The notes: generated by a model from the letters alone, not told the origin. A stretch of 64,000 nucleotides of DNA from Polynucleobacter sp. JS-JIR-II-b4 (GCF_018687815.1 NZ_CP061306.1:1612001-1676000), one strand, 5' to 3'; numbered from the stretch's first letter, positions 14,919 to 23,273 are shown. A program made the numbers and translations.

Positions 14919-15743
14919 ATGGACCAGCATTCTATCTCTGAGCGGACTGCCTGCAGTTTAGTGGGGCTATCCAGAGCAGCTTATCGCTATATGCCACTGC
15001 CTAAAGATGACGAAGAGCCGCTGAGAGCCGAAGTCATCCGCATGGCTAGCACCTATGGCCGGTATGGCTATCGATTTATTGCTGGGATGATGCGTAATAG
15101 CGGCTGGGGACAAGCGACTACTGCAAAGGTCGCTCGCATCTGGCGGCAAGAAGGCCTAAAGATCCCACAAAAGCAAGCTCCTAGAGGCAGACTCTGGTTT
15201 AACGATGGCAGTTGCATGAGGCTAAGAGCTACTGCCCCCAATCATGTTTGGAGTTACGATTTTGTCTTTATTAGAGATGCCTATGGGGGCAAGATCCGCA
15301 TGCTCACGATGATTGATGAATACACCCGAAAGTGCCTAACGATCCACTGCGCTAGAAGGATTGGATCGGTCCAAGTGATTGAACAACTGGCAAACGCCAT
15401 GATGATCCATGGTATCCCGCAATATATTCGATCGGACAATGGCCCAGAATTTATTGCTAAAGAGCTGCGGAGTTGGTTATCTGGTATTGGAGTGAAAACC
15501 GCTTACATTGAACCAGGGAGCCCTTGGGAGAATGGCTTTTGTGAAAGCTTTAACGGCACCTTCAGAGACAACCTTTTGGATGGGGAGATCTTTTACAACC
15601 TTAAAGAAGCCCAGATCATCGTGGGGGAGTGGGTCAAGCACTACAACCATGTCAGGCCGCATAGTGCATTAGGTTACAGGCCACCAGCACCCCAAACCCA
15701 AGTACCCAAACTATTGCAGAATCAACCCATGTTGCTGCAATGA
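14919..15743 (+). CDS. IS3-family transposase OrfB / catalytic part of OrfAB
   Basis: A 274-residue DDE recombinase if started at the ATG at 14919. The same frame is open upstream through KLLSPTRRKNAAQLL into orfA, so the active product is probably the frameshifted OrfAB of about 380 residues. An HTH_21 region (AYRYMP, YGRYGYRFIAGMMR) leads to the rve integrase core: WSYDFVF (first Asp), RSDNGPEF (second Asp) and GFCESFNGTFRDN (Glu). A conserved end follows: HYNHVRPHSALGYRPP. All three catalytic residues are present and no stop interrupts the frame. Confidence 0.92.
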   Translation: MDQHSISERTACSLVGLSRAAYRYMPLPKDDEEPLRAEVIRMASTYGRYGYRFIAGMMRNSGWGQATTAKVARIWRQEGLKIPQKQAPRGRLWFNDGSCMRLRATAPNHVWSYDFVFIRDAYGGKIRMLTMIDEYTRKCLTIHCARRIGSVQVIEQLANAMMIHGIPQYIRSDNGPEFIAKELRSWLSGIGVKTAYIEPGSPWENGFCESFNGTFRDNLLDGEIFYNLKEAQIIVGEWVKHYNHVRPHSALGYRPPAPQTQVPKLLQNQPMLLQ

Positions 15744-15781
15744 TTTACTATAGAAAAACTCTCTTTGGTAGTGGATCTAAA

Positions 15782-16024
15782 TTGACAGCAGTTCACTTTT
15801 TCTTTAAAAAGGCTCACAATATTTTGGTGAGCCCAAGCCACTAAATCCTGATTTCCATTCTTATTTAATTCTGATTTGAGTGCTCCACTAAGGGTGATAA
15901 AGCCCTCATGATCTAATGCGTATGGTGGATTTTGATAGGGGTAGCACTTATCATCGCCAGTTAAAGCAAGAACTATTTCCATTAACCTAATGGTGTTCTC
16001 TGTATACAAGTTAGATTGATACAT
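15782..16024 (-). pseudogene. Unknown gene, 5' fragment cut by the IS
   Basis: 81 host codons starting MYQSNLYTENTIRLMEIVLA and running into the IS right end, where the frame continues with IS-encoded residues before stopping. AAGGGG lies 8 bases before the ATG, so this is a genuine gene start. Visible text such as LVAWAHQNIVSLFKEK is helical. No family is recognised. It is not the missing front of the ice-binding gene, because it lacks a signal peptide and DUF3494 motifs. Its original 3' end was lost with the deletion. Confidence 0.6.
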
Positions 16025-16158
16025 TTATTGCACCCCTTCTTAGTAGGTTGACTCATCGAGTAGCTAGTCTATAAAGTGTTTATGAGTTCGTCTGTGTGCA
16101 ACCAAACATATGACAGATGTCTGGATACCGCTTAAAAACGGTGTAGCATCAAAAGAAA

Positions 16159-16188
16159 AACGACTTAGGAATTTCTCCCTAAGTCGTT
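16159..16188 (-). terminator. Terminator after the MetX-like gene, next to tRNA fragment A
   Basis: An 11-bp perfect stem (AACGACTTAGG / CCTAAGTCGTT) with an 8-base loop, followed on the minus strand by TTTTTCTTTTG. It lies 97 bases past the MetX-like stop and directly beside tRNA-derived fragment A, repeating the fragment-plus-terminator layout of the other copies with a different stem. Confidence 0.75.
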
Positions 16189-16196
16189 GATTTCAT

Positions 16197-16232
16197 TAGT
16201 GGGCCCGCTAAGTCCTAGACTCTTGACAAAAG
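16197..16232 (-). repeat. tRNA 3'-half-like fragment A (most decayed)
   Basis: Hand alignment to the 3' half of the tRNA at 38501-38577 gives about 23 of 36 identities without gaps, including the intact acceptor TGGGCCC. It has the same orientation as the tRNA and is followed on the minus strand by a terminator, as the real tRNA is. The 260 bp between the broken gene and the MetX-like gene hold only this fragment and that terminator. Confidence 0.5.
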
Positions 16233-16284
16233 ACGGGCGGTTTATGCGGCATTACCTAGTTTTCCACAAGAGTCTTCTTTGGAT

Positions 16285-17382
16285 TTATTTTTTTAGTGTG
16301 GATAAAAACTGCTTGATAGATTTATTTTGAAGATCATTTTCATTTGGCGTTGCGCCCGCTCCTGATAAATGGCCCATAGGTATCACATCATTAATCGCAA
16401 CATATTTGATATGAGGGATATATTTTGCAGATTCTTTAGCATCAGATTCTGGATTTAATAAGTCCCCAGTACCCGCCAGAATAAGTGTCTTTGCTTTGAT
16501 GGATTTCAAAGCAGCGATCGTATCGCCGTTGAAACCTTTTGTTTGCCCAATATCATGGCGATCATATGCACGTGACTGCCAAATCCAGTCATTTGCGTCC
16601 ATGCGTTTCCAAGAAGCATCTTGAAGTTTAGTCAGAAAGTTGATTTCTGCCTCAGGGGTACTGAATTGTTGATTCTGGTAAGCGGGCGTTCTGACAATCA
16701 CTCCACTCAACCATCCCGCCCACAAGCGCATCCCTTTTTCGACAGGCTCTTCATACTTCCCGCCCTGGTAAGCCGGGTCAGTCATGATGCTCTGTCTGAG
16801 CATCTCAAGCACCCCTGTAGTCCAGGCATGCGTTTTTGCTAGCGGAATAATTGGAACGATCGACTGCATTGCATCAGGATAAGAAACAGCCCATTGCAAG
16901 GCCTGCATGCCGCCCATGGAGGCGCCTACCACCGTCACTAACTTAGTAATTCCGAAATGCTCCGTGACTAAGCGATATTGACTATTGACCATATCCCGGA
17001 TGTTAAATTCCGGAAAACCCACATTCGCCTGAGTTTGACTATTAGAAGGGGAGGATGTTAATCCATTACCAATAGCATCCGTGCAAATGACAAAGTACTT
17101 ATCCGTATCTAACGCTTTGCCAGGGCCAATGAGGTAATCAATCCGATGATGATTCCCACCAATCGCCGTCACCATCAAAATAGCATTTGATTTATCTGCA
17201 TTCAAAGTTCCTTGGGTTGTGTAGGAAATTTTGAAGTTCTCAATTGTTGATCCATTTTCAAGAGGAAAGTTACCCTCTGAATAGGTTTGATGAGCTGGCT
17301 CCACATCTTTATGGGCAAATAAACTGGTGGAGCAAAATGTCAGCGCCAAACATACACCAAGAAAATGTAATTTGATTTTCAT
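16285..17382 (-). CDS. Secreted alpha/beta hydrolase, homoserine acetyltransferase (MetX)-like
   Basis: A 365-residue alpha/beta-hydrolase with an N-terminal signal peptide (LHFLGVCLALTFCSTSLFA). The rest follows the MetX plan: TAIGGNHHR near residue 72, the nucleophile elbow VGASMGGMQALQW, a lid region, TLILAGTGDLLNPESD (acid) and IPMGHLSGAG (His). Cytoplasmic MetX acetylates homoserine; an exported protein cannot easily reach acetyl-CoA, so this is more likely a periplasmic esterase or amide hydrolase of that fold. AAGGATACTT precedes the ATG. It is a single-gene segment bounded by tRNA fragments A and B. Confidence 0.85.
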   Translation of the reverse strand: MKIKLHFLGVCLALTFCSTSLFAHKDVEPAHQTYSEGNFPLENGSTIENFKISYTTQGTLNADKSNAILMVTAIGGNHHRIDYLIGPGKALDTDKYFVICTDAIGNGLTSSPSNSQTQANVGFPEFNIRDMVNSQYRLVTEHFGITKLVTVVGASMGGMQALQWAVSYPDAMQSIVPIIPLAKTHAWTTGVLEMLRQSIMTDPAYQGGKYEEPVEKGMRLWAGWLSGVIVRTPAYQNQQFSTPEAEINFLTKLQDASWKRMDANDWIWQSRAYDRHDIGQTKGFNGDTIAALKSIKAKTLILAGTGDLLNPESDAKESAKYIPHIKYVAINDVIPMGHLSGAGATPNENDLQNKSIKQFLSTLKK

Positions 17383-17464
17383 AAGTATCCTTTTTGTTAT
17401 AGAAAGATCTTACATTAGGGTCAAAATGTCTGCATACCCACATCATTAAAATGACCCAAAAGAC

Positions 17465-17536
17465 AAAACCCCCACCATTTCTGATGAGGGTTTGCTTTTC
17501 TGGTGGACTCACTAGCGCCTGACACTGGATCAAGGA
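17465..17536 (-). repeat. tRNA 3'-half-like fragment B with terminator arm
   Basis: The arm at 17465-17500 holds ACCATTTCTGATGAGGGTTT, shared with copies D and F. The tRNA part starts at 17501 and matches the tRNA 3' half at about 19 of 28 positions before a short gap. On the minus strand the arm can fold (AAACCC / GGGTTT) downstream of the nitroreductase gene at 17561. Over 48 bases it matches copy F at about 43 positions. Confidence 0.6.
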
Positions 17537-17560
17537 GCTCAATTCAGAAAGTATCTCAAT

Positions 17561-18163
17561 TTAAAAATGGTTCTCAAAGATCATTTCTGATTTGGGGATG
17601 AATCCTGGCTTTGGCCATGCTGCTTTAATGGCTTTTCCAACCACTAACATCGCAGCAATGGCATAGTTTTTAGGTAACTGAATCAGCTCCGCCACCTTAT
17701 CAAAATCAAAACCAACCATTGGGCAAGAATCATAGCCCATCGCCTTGGCTGAAAGCATCATGGTTTGCAACATAATTCCAGCAGAGCGCATTGCTTCGTC
17801 TCTCTGTAACTGCTCTTTGCCAGAGTAAAAAGGGTGAATCCAAGGAACTAAGATATCTTGGGCTTCCTTGGGTGCATTGACCCAATATCTGGCCGGATCC
17901 TTTTCCCATGCCTTTATATCAACAGTCACCACAAAGAGCAGTGATGCCTCGGTCACTTGAGCTTGATCGTGAGCAGCCTCTCGTAACTTTGCTCTTAAGG
18001 CTTTATCAGTCACATTGACTAAACGCCAATGCTGGATATTGAATGAAGAAGGTGCTTGCATAGCAAGCTCTAGTAGCAGGTCAGTCTCTTGTCTAGTAAA
18101 TTCATGGCTTGGGTCAAAGTGCTTTACAGCTCTGCGTTCGCGGATTGCATCAAATGTATTCAT
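17561..18163 (-). CDS. Nitroreductase family protein
   Basis: A 200-residue FMN enzyme from the ATG at 18163 (MNTFDAIRERRAVKHFDP). RERRAVKHFD is the FMN-phosphate region; AMQAPSSFNIQHWRLVNV, AGIMLQTMMLSAKAMGYDSCPMVGFD and LPKNYAIAAMLVVGKA are the other family blocks. It belongs to a different branch from the two nitroreductases at 4-7 kb. The substrate is unknown. It is the only gene between tRNA fragments B and C, with B's terminator arm directly downstream. Confidence 0.88.
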   Translation of the reverse strand: MNTFDAIRERRAVKHFDPSHEFTRQETDLLLELAMQAPSSFNIQHWRLVNVTDKALRAKLREAAHDQAQVTEASLLFVVTVDIKAWEKDPARYWVNAPKEAQDILVPWIHPFYSGKEQLQRDEAMRSAGIMLQTMMLSAKAMGYDSCPMVGFDFDKVAELIQLPKNYAIAAMLVVGKAIKAAWPKPGFIPKSEMIFENHF

Positions 18164-18245
18164 CAACTTCTTTCGTGAAATTTAAACTCTGATCATAAGG
18201 CAATACTAAAAACTTCGACTATCTCTAGCTAGGGTTTTATTTTTC

Positions 18246-18290
18246 AGCCGGGCACACTGGGACTGGAACCTGAGACCAAGGGATTCCGGT
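18246..18290 (-). repeat. tRNA 3'-half-like fragment C
   Basis: About 32 of 45 ungapped matches to 38501-38545. The T-arm part is best: 18260-18285 matches at 23 of 26 positions (GGACTGGAACCTGAGACCAA and on). It lies between the catalase-like gene and the nitroreductase gene, in the tRNA's orientation. Confidence 0.7.
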
Positions 18291-18316
18291 TTGTGTAATT
18301 CTCATTACCACCTGGA

Positions 18317-19303
18317 CTATTTTTCCACTAATCGCTTCGCATAGGAATCTGCATAAGCGGGTGACCTAAAAAGAAGAACAGGGTCGTTGGTTGGAGCGAT
18401 GCCATCCGCCATTACCAGTGGATCAAAATTAATTTTTTCACAAACGCCGCCTTGCTGGGGGCTAGCTGACGTCAAAGTCAGAATACCCGCTTTTATTTCC
18501 TTTCGATTAGCTGGCCAGTAAACGGTTGGATTTTCTTGTTCATCCGATGGCTCACCAATTATGACAAGCATATCCCAGCGCACAGGACCCGCTTGGGTTT
18601 TGGCAATGATATCCTGATCCAAGAATCGAGTAGAAGCCGTTTTAAGCTCTTCATCGCTTAAGCGCTTAACTCCTTCTTGAGGGATAAAACGCCATTTAAC
18701 TAAAGTTGTTTTATTGTTTTTGTTAATGAACTTAAACGTATGGATACTATAAAAATCACTATTGGCATAACTGGTGATCGGGTTATTTTGAGCCAGATAT
18801 TCACTTAGTGCCCGTGCATCTGGATGACTTACTTTGTAAGCGGCTACCTTTTCGGGATCTGGCTTACTAGTAGCCGGGTCTGGGGTATTAGCAATTACTC
18901 CATCGTAAAAAGAATTTGGGGTAGATGCACCAAACACAGGAACATTGAGCATGGTGAAATGCTGTACAGCCTTTTTCGGCAACTCAAACTCCAGCGCCAT
19001 ACCCCTTGGGTTTCTCGCTGTATCTGGAATTTTTAGACTGCCGCCAGCTAGGGAGAATCTACCAATCACCGGTATTTTTTTTCCAGAAAATAAAGGTGAG
19101 TTTGTATAGGCTTGAATGGCTTTATCGCCAATAAATGAACCTGTTATACAAACTCCATTAATATGGTTGCGTCTTTGGCCTGGTGTAACGCCAAATTGTT
19201 TTTCAAGTGCCCCAACTACTTGATCAGCGCTTACTATATCTTGAGCAAATGAAGTTGCCGATACCAACAATGTCATCACAAAAAGCAATTTGCTGCGATG
19301 CAT
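18317..19303 (-). CDS. Periplasmic catalase-like haem peroxidase
   Basis: A 328-residue protein of the small catalase-related (SrpA-like) peroxidase group. The signal peptide is LLFVMTLLVSATSFAQ. The distal haem His is expected in RRNHINGVCITGSF. The small-catalase core runs through FSLAGGSLKIPDTARNPRGMALEF, and the proximal Tyr ligand is in LLFRSPAYADSYAKR (R-x(3)-Y). It lacks the long C-terminal part of true catalases. It probably removes peroxide in the periplasm. AAGGGGATCGAT precedes the ATG. It stands alone between tRNA fragment C and arm D, with a 15-bp palindrome 80 bp upstream. Confidence 0.88.
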   Translation of the reverse strand: MHRSKLLFVMTLLVSATSFAQDIVSADQVVGALEKQFGVTPGQRRNHINGVCITGSFIGDKAIQAYTNSPLFSGKKIPVIGRFSLAGGSLKIPDTARNPRGMALEFELPKKAVQHFTMLNVPVFGASTPNSFYDGVIANTPDPATSKPDPEKVAAYKVSHPDARALSEYLAQNNPITSYANSDFYSIHTFKFINKNNKTTLVKWRFIPQEGVKRLSDEELKTASTRFLDQDIIAKTQAGPVRWDMLVIIGEPSDEQENPTVYWPANRKEIKAGILTLTSASPQQGGVCEKINFDPLVMADGIAPTNDPVLLFRSPAYADSYAKRLVEK

Positions 19304-19382
19304 ATCGATCCCCTTAATTAATTTAGACTAGTTAAGCATAATTACGGGATCTTTGCCTAACAATTAAATTATGATGCAAACC

Positions 19383-19397
19383 GTTACTTAAAGTAAC
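19383..19397. promoter_or_regulatory. Palindrome upstream of the catalase-like gene
   Basis: GTTACTT-A-AAGTAAC is a perfect inverted repeat 80 bp before the catalase-like start. The 17-base string TTACTTAAAGTAACGCT recurs with one change at 34761-34777, upstream of the MBL gene, suggesting a shared regulator. Confidence 0.4.
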
Positions 19398-19410
19398 GCT
19401 TAATAGATAA

Positions 19411-19450
19411 AAACGCCCACCATTTCTGATGAGGGTTTGCATTTCCGGTG
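19411..19450 (-). repeat. Terminator-arm repeat D, tRNA part eroded
   Basis: ACCATTTCTGATGAGGGTTT, continuing GCATTTCCGGTG, matches copy B at about 33 of 35 positions. Beyond GGTG the tRNA-like part can no longer be aligned with confidence. Same orientation as the other copies. Confidence 0.55.
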
Positions 19451-19629
19451 AGATGTAATCTCGCGCATGCAAGAAATGGGCTTAGTTGCGACCCCAATAT
19501 CTCTTGTAGAAACAAGGCAATTTTTGAGCAATAAGGCGAAAGTTTAGGGTGAGGCTGCATACAAATTAAATGCTATTGTGGATTGATTTTGGATGCACTT
19601 AAAAATAAGAGGCAGAAAATTACAGGCGG

Positions 19630-19726
19630 AAAGTCACCACTAGGATGCGTTACAGATAGCCGTAATTGTGTCGAGGGCTACTTTAAAAGCTATCTAAACG
19701 CCTAAGACCTTACGTTTGGTGATTTT
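19630..19726. other. 97-base nested inverted repeat in a 590-bp gene-free stretch
   Basis: Three stems nest. AAAGTCACCA (19630-19639) pairs with TGGTGATTTT (19717-19726) using one G-U. GCGTT (19647-19651) pairs with AACGC (19697-19701). AGATAGC (19654-19660) pairs with GCTATCT (19689-19695). This suggests a structured RNA or a folded DNA site 168 bp before the beta-propeller ATG. It does not fit the c-di-GMP riboswitch or attC consensus I know. The rest of 19304-19893 holds palindrome 19383, arm D and a small palindrome GTCTGCCAGAC near 19765; no gene is seen. Confidence 0.45.
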
Positions 19727-19893
19727 AAGCTTTGGGAATAAGGCTGGCTAGCATATTAATGCTGGTCTGCCAGACTAGTGGCTATGAATGCGACATTACA
19801 GGATCTCACCCAATAAATAGGGAAGATACCAATATAGAAATATGGTGTTGCGGCTATGATTAAACAGCAGAGAATGCATAAAAAAGGGGCAAC

Positions 19894-21048
19894 ATGAATA
19901 AAAAATCCATCTTTATAAACATAGTGCTTGTTGCTACTACTCTATCAGTAGCAACAAGCGCATATTGCGGAACCTATGTTTATATTTCCAATACTGATGA
20001 TGCTGATATATCTGCCTATGAATTAATAGCGGGGTCAAGTCCACACCTAAACTCGATTGGTCGTTTTCCCGCCGGAAAATTTGTAATGCCAATGGCAGTA
20101 ACACCGGATGGGAAAAATTTATTTGCCTCGGTTCGCTCTAAGCCATTTGCTTTATATATGTACCAGATTGATCAGGCTAATGGACAGCTGAAATGGACTG
20201 GCGCCGTTCCCCTGCCAGACAGCATGGTAAGTGTATCCACCGATAAAACCGGTAAATGGTTATTGGCAACCTCTTTTGGTGGCCATAATAATAGCGTTAA
20301 TCAAATTCAAACAAACGGCTATGTAAATCCTGTTCCGGCTGAAGCATTTCAGAGCGGCGGGAAAAATCCACATGCAATCGTATTTGACCAATCCAATAAG
20401 TTTGTCTATGTGCCACAGCTAGGTACAGATGAAATCAAAATTCATAGTTTTAATGCGTCTAAAGCCAAACCCCTTTCAGAGACTTCTACCTCAGTAGCTC
20501 TTAAAAAACAACAAGGACCAAGACATATCGTTATCTCAGCTGATAATAATTTTGCCTATGTCATCACCGAAATGACCGGCGAAGTTATTGTCTTTGCTAG
20601 GGATATCAAGTCGGGAACCTTAACTCAAATTCAAGCTACTTCAAGCCTTCCAAGTGATAGCAAGTTGGTGCCCGGCAGACCAAGACCTCCAACTGGCTCA
20701 CCTGAGGCGACTGCTTTTGATGACTCTAATATGATCTTCTGCGCTGAAATTAAATTGACCCCTAATGGTAAATTTCTTTACACATCCGAAAGAACTAAGA
20801 GCACATTAAGCGGCTTTGAAGTAGATCCAGCAACAGGAAAAGTAAAATATTTATTTACCATTCCAACAGAGGAAATGCCTAGAGGATTTAACGTTGATCC
20901 TAGCGGGCAATTTTTAGTTGCTTCCGGGCAAAAGTCTGAAAAAGTTTCGCTTTATTCCATAAACCAAAGTACTGGCGAGCTCGCTCTAATTGAAAGAGTT
21001 CCTGGTGGTAAAGGTGCAAACTGGGTTACATTTGTAAAAACGAAGTAA
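19894..21048 (+). CDS. Exported beta-propeller protein, lactonase family
   Basis: A 384-residue protein with a signal peptide ending near SVATSAYCG, followed by seven-bladed-propeller repeats of the YVTN/6-phosphogluconolactonase type. Blade signatures include YVYISNTDDADISAYEL, KNPHAIVFDQSNKFVYVPQLG, GPRHIVISADNNFAYVITEMTGEVIVF, LTPNGKFLYTSERTKSTLSGFEV and MPRGFNVDPSGQFLVASGQ. Pgl-type enzymes are cytoplasmic; an exported relative probably acts on another lactone or only binds a ligand. AAAAAGGGGC precedes the ATG. It is one of two plus-strand genes in the accessory region and ends at its own terminator. Confidence 0.85.
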   Translation: MNKKSIFINIVLVATTLSVATSAYCGTYVYISNTDDADISAYELIAGSSPHLNSIGRFPAGKFVMPMAVTPDGKNLFASVRSKPFALYMYQIDQANGQLKWTGAVPLPDSMVSVSTDKTGKWLLATSFGGHNNSVNQIQTNGYVNPVPAEAFQSGGKNPHAIVFDQSNKFVYVPQLGTDEIKIHSFNASKAKPLSETSTSVALKKQQGPRHIVISADNNFAYVITEMTGEVIVFARDIKSGTLTQIQATSSLPSDSKLVPGRPRPPTGSPEATAFDDSNMIFCAEIKLTPNGKFLYTSERTKSTLSGFEVDPATGKVKYLFTIPTEEMPRGFNVDPSGQFLVASGQKSEKVSLYSINQSTGELALIERVPGGKGANWVTFVKTK

Positions 21049-21069
21049 CACTATGATTCGCAAAACGAG

Positions 21070-21092
21070 AGCCACCTACGGGTGGCTTTTTT
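21070..21092 (+). terminator. Terminator of the beta-propeller gene
   Basis: AGCCACC / GGTGGCT stem with a TACG loop, followed by TTTTTT, 22 bases after the stop. Confidence 0.9.
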
Positions 21093-21215
21093 AATAGCCT
21101 AGAGCTTCATTCCTACCCTGGCAGATCTATATATTTGTTGGGGCGGTGGCGGAAGATATGGGAGATTGCTTACGCACTTATTGTCACTAAATGAAAAACC
21201 TCTATTAAGTCCACT

Positions 21216-22172
21216 CTAGAAGCGATATAGACGCTCCGGATTGCTCACTAGTACTTTCACTAAATTTTGGCGATTTGGAATCCAATCCGGTAGTAAGTTA
21301 AAGACCCTCACGTCGTCAACAATTCTGTAAGGTGTTACTTGGGTTGCTGGAATGCCGGCGATGGTATTGGTATGGGGCCAATCACTTGCCCAGAGCATGC
21401 GATCAGCATTGGTTTCTACGTAAAGCTGAGCCAAATCTTTCACTTCAGAATAGTCAGGGCCCGCTTCAGAAATTCGATAAATACCAGATAACTTGATATA
21501 AATTTGGCCTGACTTAGCTAGATCCAAAATCACAGGTAACTCTACTTGTTTCTCAAAGCCCTTTGCTTTGATGGAGGCGAAGTGATCAAAAACAACAGGC
21601 ACCGGAAGAGTGTAGATGGTATCGGCTATGCCGGCAATAACCTTAGCTGATGCGTAGATCTGAATATGTAGCCCAAAATCTTTTATACGCTGCGCCAAGG
21701 AAATTAATTGTTTGCGCGCCACTTCAGCATCAAAGATGCCGGAGGTAGAGAGATTCATGCGAACACCGCGGGCACCCATAACAACCATTTTGGTCAAGTC
21801 TTGATCGGAAGTTTTCTCATCAATCACAATCACTGCACGAGCAGAATTACCCATCTCCTCAGTAGAGAGTAGCTGGAAGGTGTTATCTGTACCATAAAAA
21901 CTAGGCTGAATTAATACCACCCTGGAAAGATGTAGTTGCGTGAGATGTTTTCTGAGCTCAGGTACTCCACACTCAGGTGGGGTATAAACTCGATCTGAAA
22001 CCATAGGGTATTTAGATTGGGGACCGATAACATGAATATGACAATCACATGCACCAACAGGCACATCAAAGTTAGGCTTCAATTGAGACTCCGCAAAAGA
22101 TTCGGTAGAGAAAAGTGTGCTACCCGCGAGTAGTGCAGTTGAACTGGCAATGAAATTTCTTCTAGTGATCAT
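21216..22172 (-). CDS. Tat-exported amidohydrolase, PDC-lactonase (LigI)-like
   Basis: A 318-residue metal-dependent TIM-barrel hydrolase. The N-terminus TRRNFIASSTALLAGSTLF is a twin-arginine signal. ACDCHIHVIGP holds the metal His pair after strand 1; VVFDHFASIKAKG holds another His; LWASDWPHT holds the catalytic Asp after strand 8. This is the amidohydrolase-2/COG3618 pattern that includes 2-pyrone-4,6-dicarboxylate lactonase. PDC lactonases are usually cytoplasmic, so the export signal is notable. The gene follows an isopropylmalate-dehydrogenase-like gene and a Bug protein gene, suggesting one catabolic operon for a carboxylated compound. Confidence 0.82.
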   Translation of the reverse strand: MITRRNFIASSTALLAGSTLFSTESFAESQLKPNFDVPVGACDCHIHVIGPQSKYPMVSDRVYTPPECGVPELRKHLTQLHLSRVVLIQPSFYGTDNTFQLLSTEEMGNSARAVIVIDEKTSDQDLTKMVVMGARGVRMNLSTSGIFDAEVARKQLISLAQRIKDFGLHIQIYASAKVIAGIADTIYTLPVPVVFDHFASIKAKGFEKQVELPVILDLAKSGQIYIKLSGIYRISEAGPDYSEVKDLAQLYVETNADRMLWASDWPHTNTIAGIPATQVTPYRIVDDVRVFNLLPDWIPNRQNLVKVLVSNPERLYRF

Positions 22173-22190
22173 GGCCTACCCTTAAAAAAA

Positions 22191-23252
22191 CTAGCCTTTA
22201 GAAAAATGTCTAACAAAAGAATCACCTACTGCTTTGGTACCCAGGTTTCCGCCAATATCTCTGGTTACTTCGCCGGAGTCAATTAATAGCCCAACGCATT
22301 TTTCAATTGCTTTTGATGCATCAGTAAACTGAACTTGAGTAGTTTTTTGGCCATGCCAGTTCAAGAGCATGGCTGCTGATAGAACAAGCGAGAATGGGTT
22401 AGCGATATCCTTACCAGCAATATCAGGCGCAGAGCCATGTGCTGCCTGGCCCATGGCGTATTGCTCCCCAGCATTAAGCGAACCACCTAGGCCAAGACTG
22501 CCAGATAGCTCCGCCGTAAGGTCAGACAAAATATCTCCGAACATATTAGTTGTGACGATAGTATCAAAGCGTTCTGGTGCACGCACAACATGAGCCATCA
22601 TGGCATCAACAATGAAATCATCAATTTGCACTTGTGGATAGTTTTGGCCAATGGCTTTGCAAATTTCGATAAACATACCATCACCAATTTTGAGGACGTT
22701 CGCTTTGTGAACAATGGTGATATGCTTTTTGCGAGTCATTGCTAGCTCAAAAGCTGCTTTTGCAATACGTTCACAACATTGCCTGGTAATCCTTCTCAGA
22801 GAAATAACTACATCAGGCGTAATGAGCATTTCGCTGCCGCCAGATTCAATATTCCTATCAGCATAAAAGCCTTCAGTATTTTCTCGTACGACAGCTAGAT
22901 CAAAGGGCTTTACACAGGTCGGCACCTTTGGGTATGTGCGCGACGGACGAATATTGGCAAATAGATCTAATTCTTTTCTAAAAAATTTAGAAGGATTAAT
23001 CTCGCCTTTAGACTCATCTTTGAAATCATACGTTGCCATGGGTCCGAGCATGAGACCATTAGCTGCCTTTACTTTTTCAAGCAGTATTGAGGTAACGGTG
23101 CTCCCATATTTTTCTAGGCTGCTATGTCCAGCAATTTCTTGCTCTAGCACTAGGCCTAAATTAAATTTAGCGGAGGCGCTCTCTAATACTTGAGTTGTTA
23201 CAGCCATGGTTTCTGGGCCAATACCGTCCCCAGGAATGATGATGATTTTCAT
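22191..23252 (-). CDS. Isocitrate/isopropylmalate-type dehydrogenase (first copy)
   Basis: A 353-residue beta-decarboxylating dehydrogenase: IIPGDGIGPETM at the N-terminus, FANIRPSRTYP, the substrate loop VVRENTEGFYADRN, the catalytic Lys in IVHKANVLKIGDGMF, TTNMFGDILSDL (metal Asp) and AHGSAPDIAGKDIANPFS (NAD binding). ENTEGFYADRN differs from the LeuB loop (ENTEG plus Leu recognition), so this is not a clear LeuB; malate, tartrate or tricarboxylate analogues are possible. It lies 18 bp upstream of the amidohydrolase and 21 bp downstream of a Bug gene on the same strand. A relative is at 28373. Confidence 0.88.
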   Translation of the reverse strand: MKIIIIPGDGIGPETMAVTTQVLESASAKFNLGLVLEQEIAGHSSLEKYGSTVTSILLEKVKAANGLMLGPMATYDFKDESKGEINPSKFFRKELDLFANIRPSRTYPKVPTCVKPFDLAVVRENTEGFYADRNIESGGSEMLITPDVVISLRRITRQCCERIAKAAFELAMTRKKHITIVHKANVLKIGDGMFIEICKAIGQNYPQVQIDDFIVDAMMAHVVRAPERFDTIVTTNMFGDILSDLTAELSGSLGLGGSLNAGEQYAMGQAAHGSAPDIAGKDIANPFSLVLSAAMLLNWHGQKTTQVQFTDASKAIEKCVGLLIDSGEVTRDIGGNLGTKAVGDSFVRHFSKG

Positions 23253-23273
23253 TTCTTCTTCTTTATTTTGAAT

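Larger units (their letters stand above)
14541..15781 (+). mobile_element. IS3-family insertion sequence, apparently intact
   Basis: An element of about 1.24 kb. Its ends are imperfect inverted repeats: TTTAGTACCACTCCAGAAGA at the left and the complement of TTTAGATCCACTACCAAAGA at the right (14541-14563 against 15759-15781, about 16 of 23 bases matching by eye). It carries overlapping orfA and orfB with a frameshift heptamer and a complete DDE motif. No target-site duplication is visible, and the genes on its two sides are different broken genes, so a deletion next to the element is likely. IR boundaries may be off by 2-3 bases. Confidence 0.88.

Noticed and set aside
19620..19730. A c-di-GMP riboswitch or an integron attC site
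   Set aside because: The region is folded, but it lacks the conserved c-di-GMP riboswitch core and the GTTRRRY/RYYYAAC ends of attC.
22191..23252. leuB (3-isopropylmalate dehydrogenase of leucine synthesis)
   Set aside because: The substrate loop is ENTEGFYADRN and no leuC, leuD or leuA is near; the context is catabolic.
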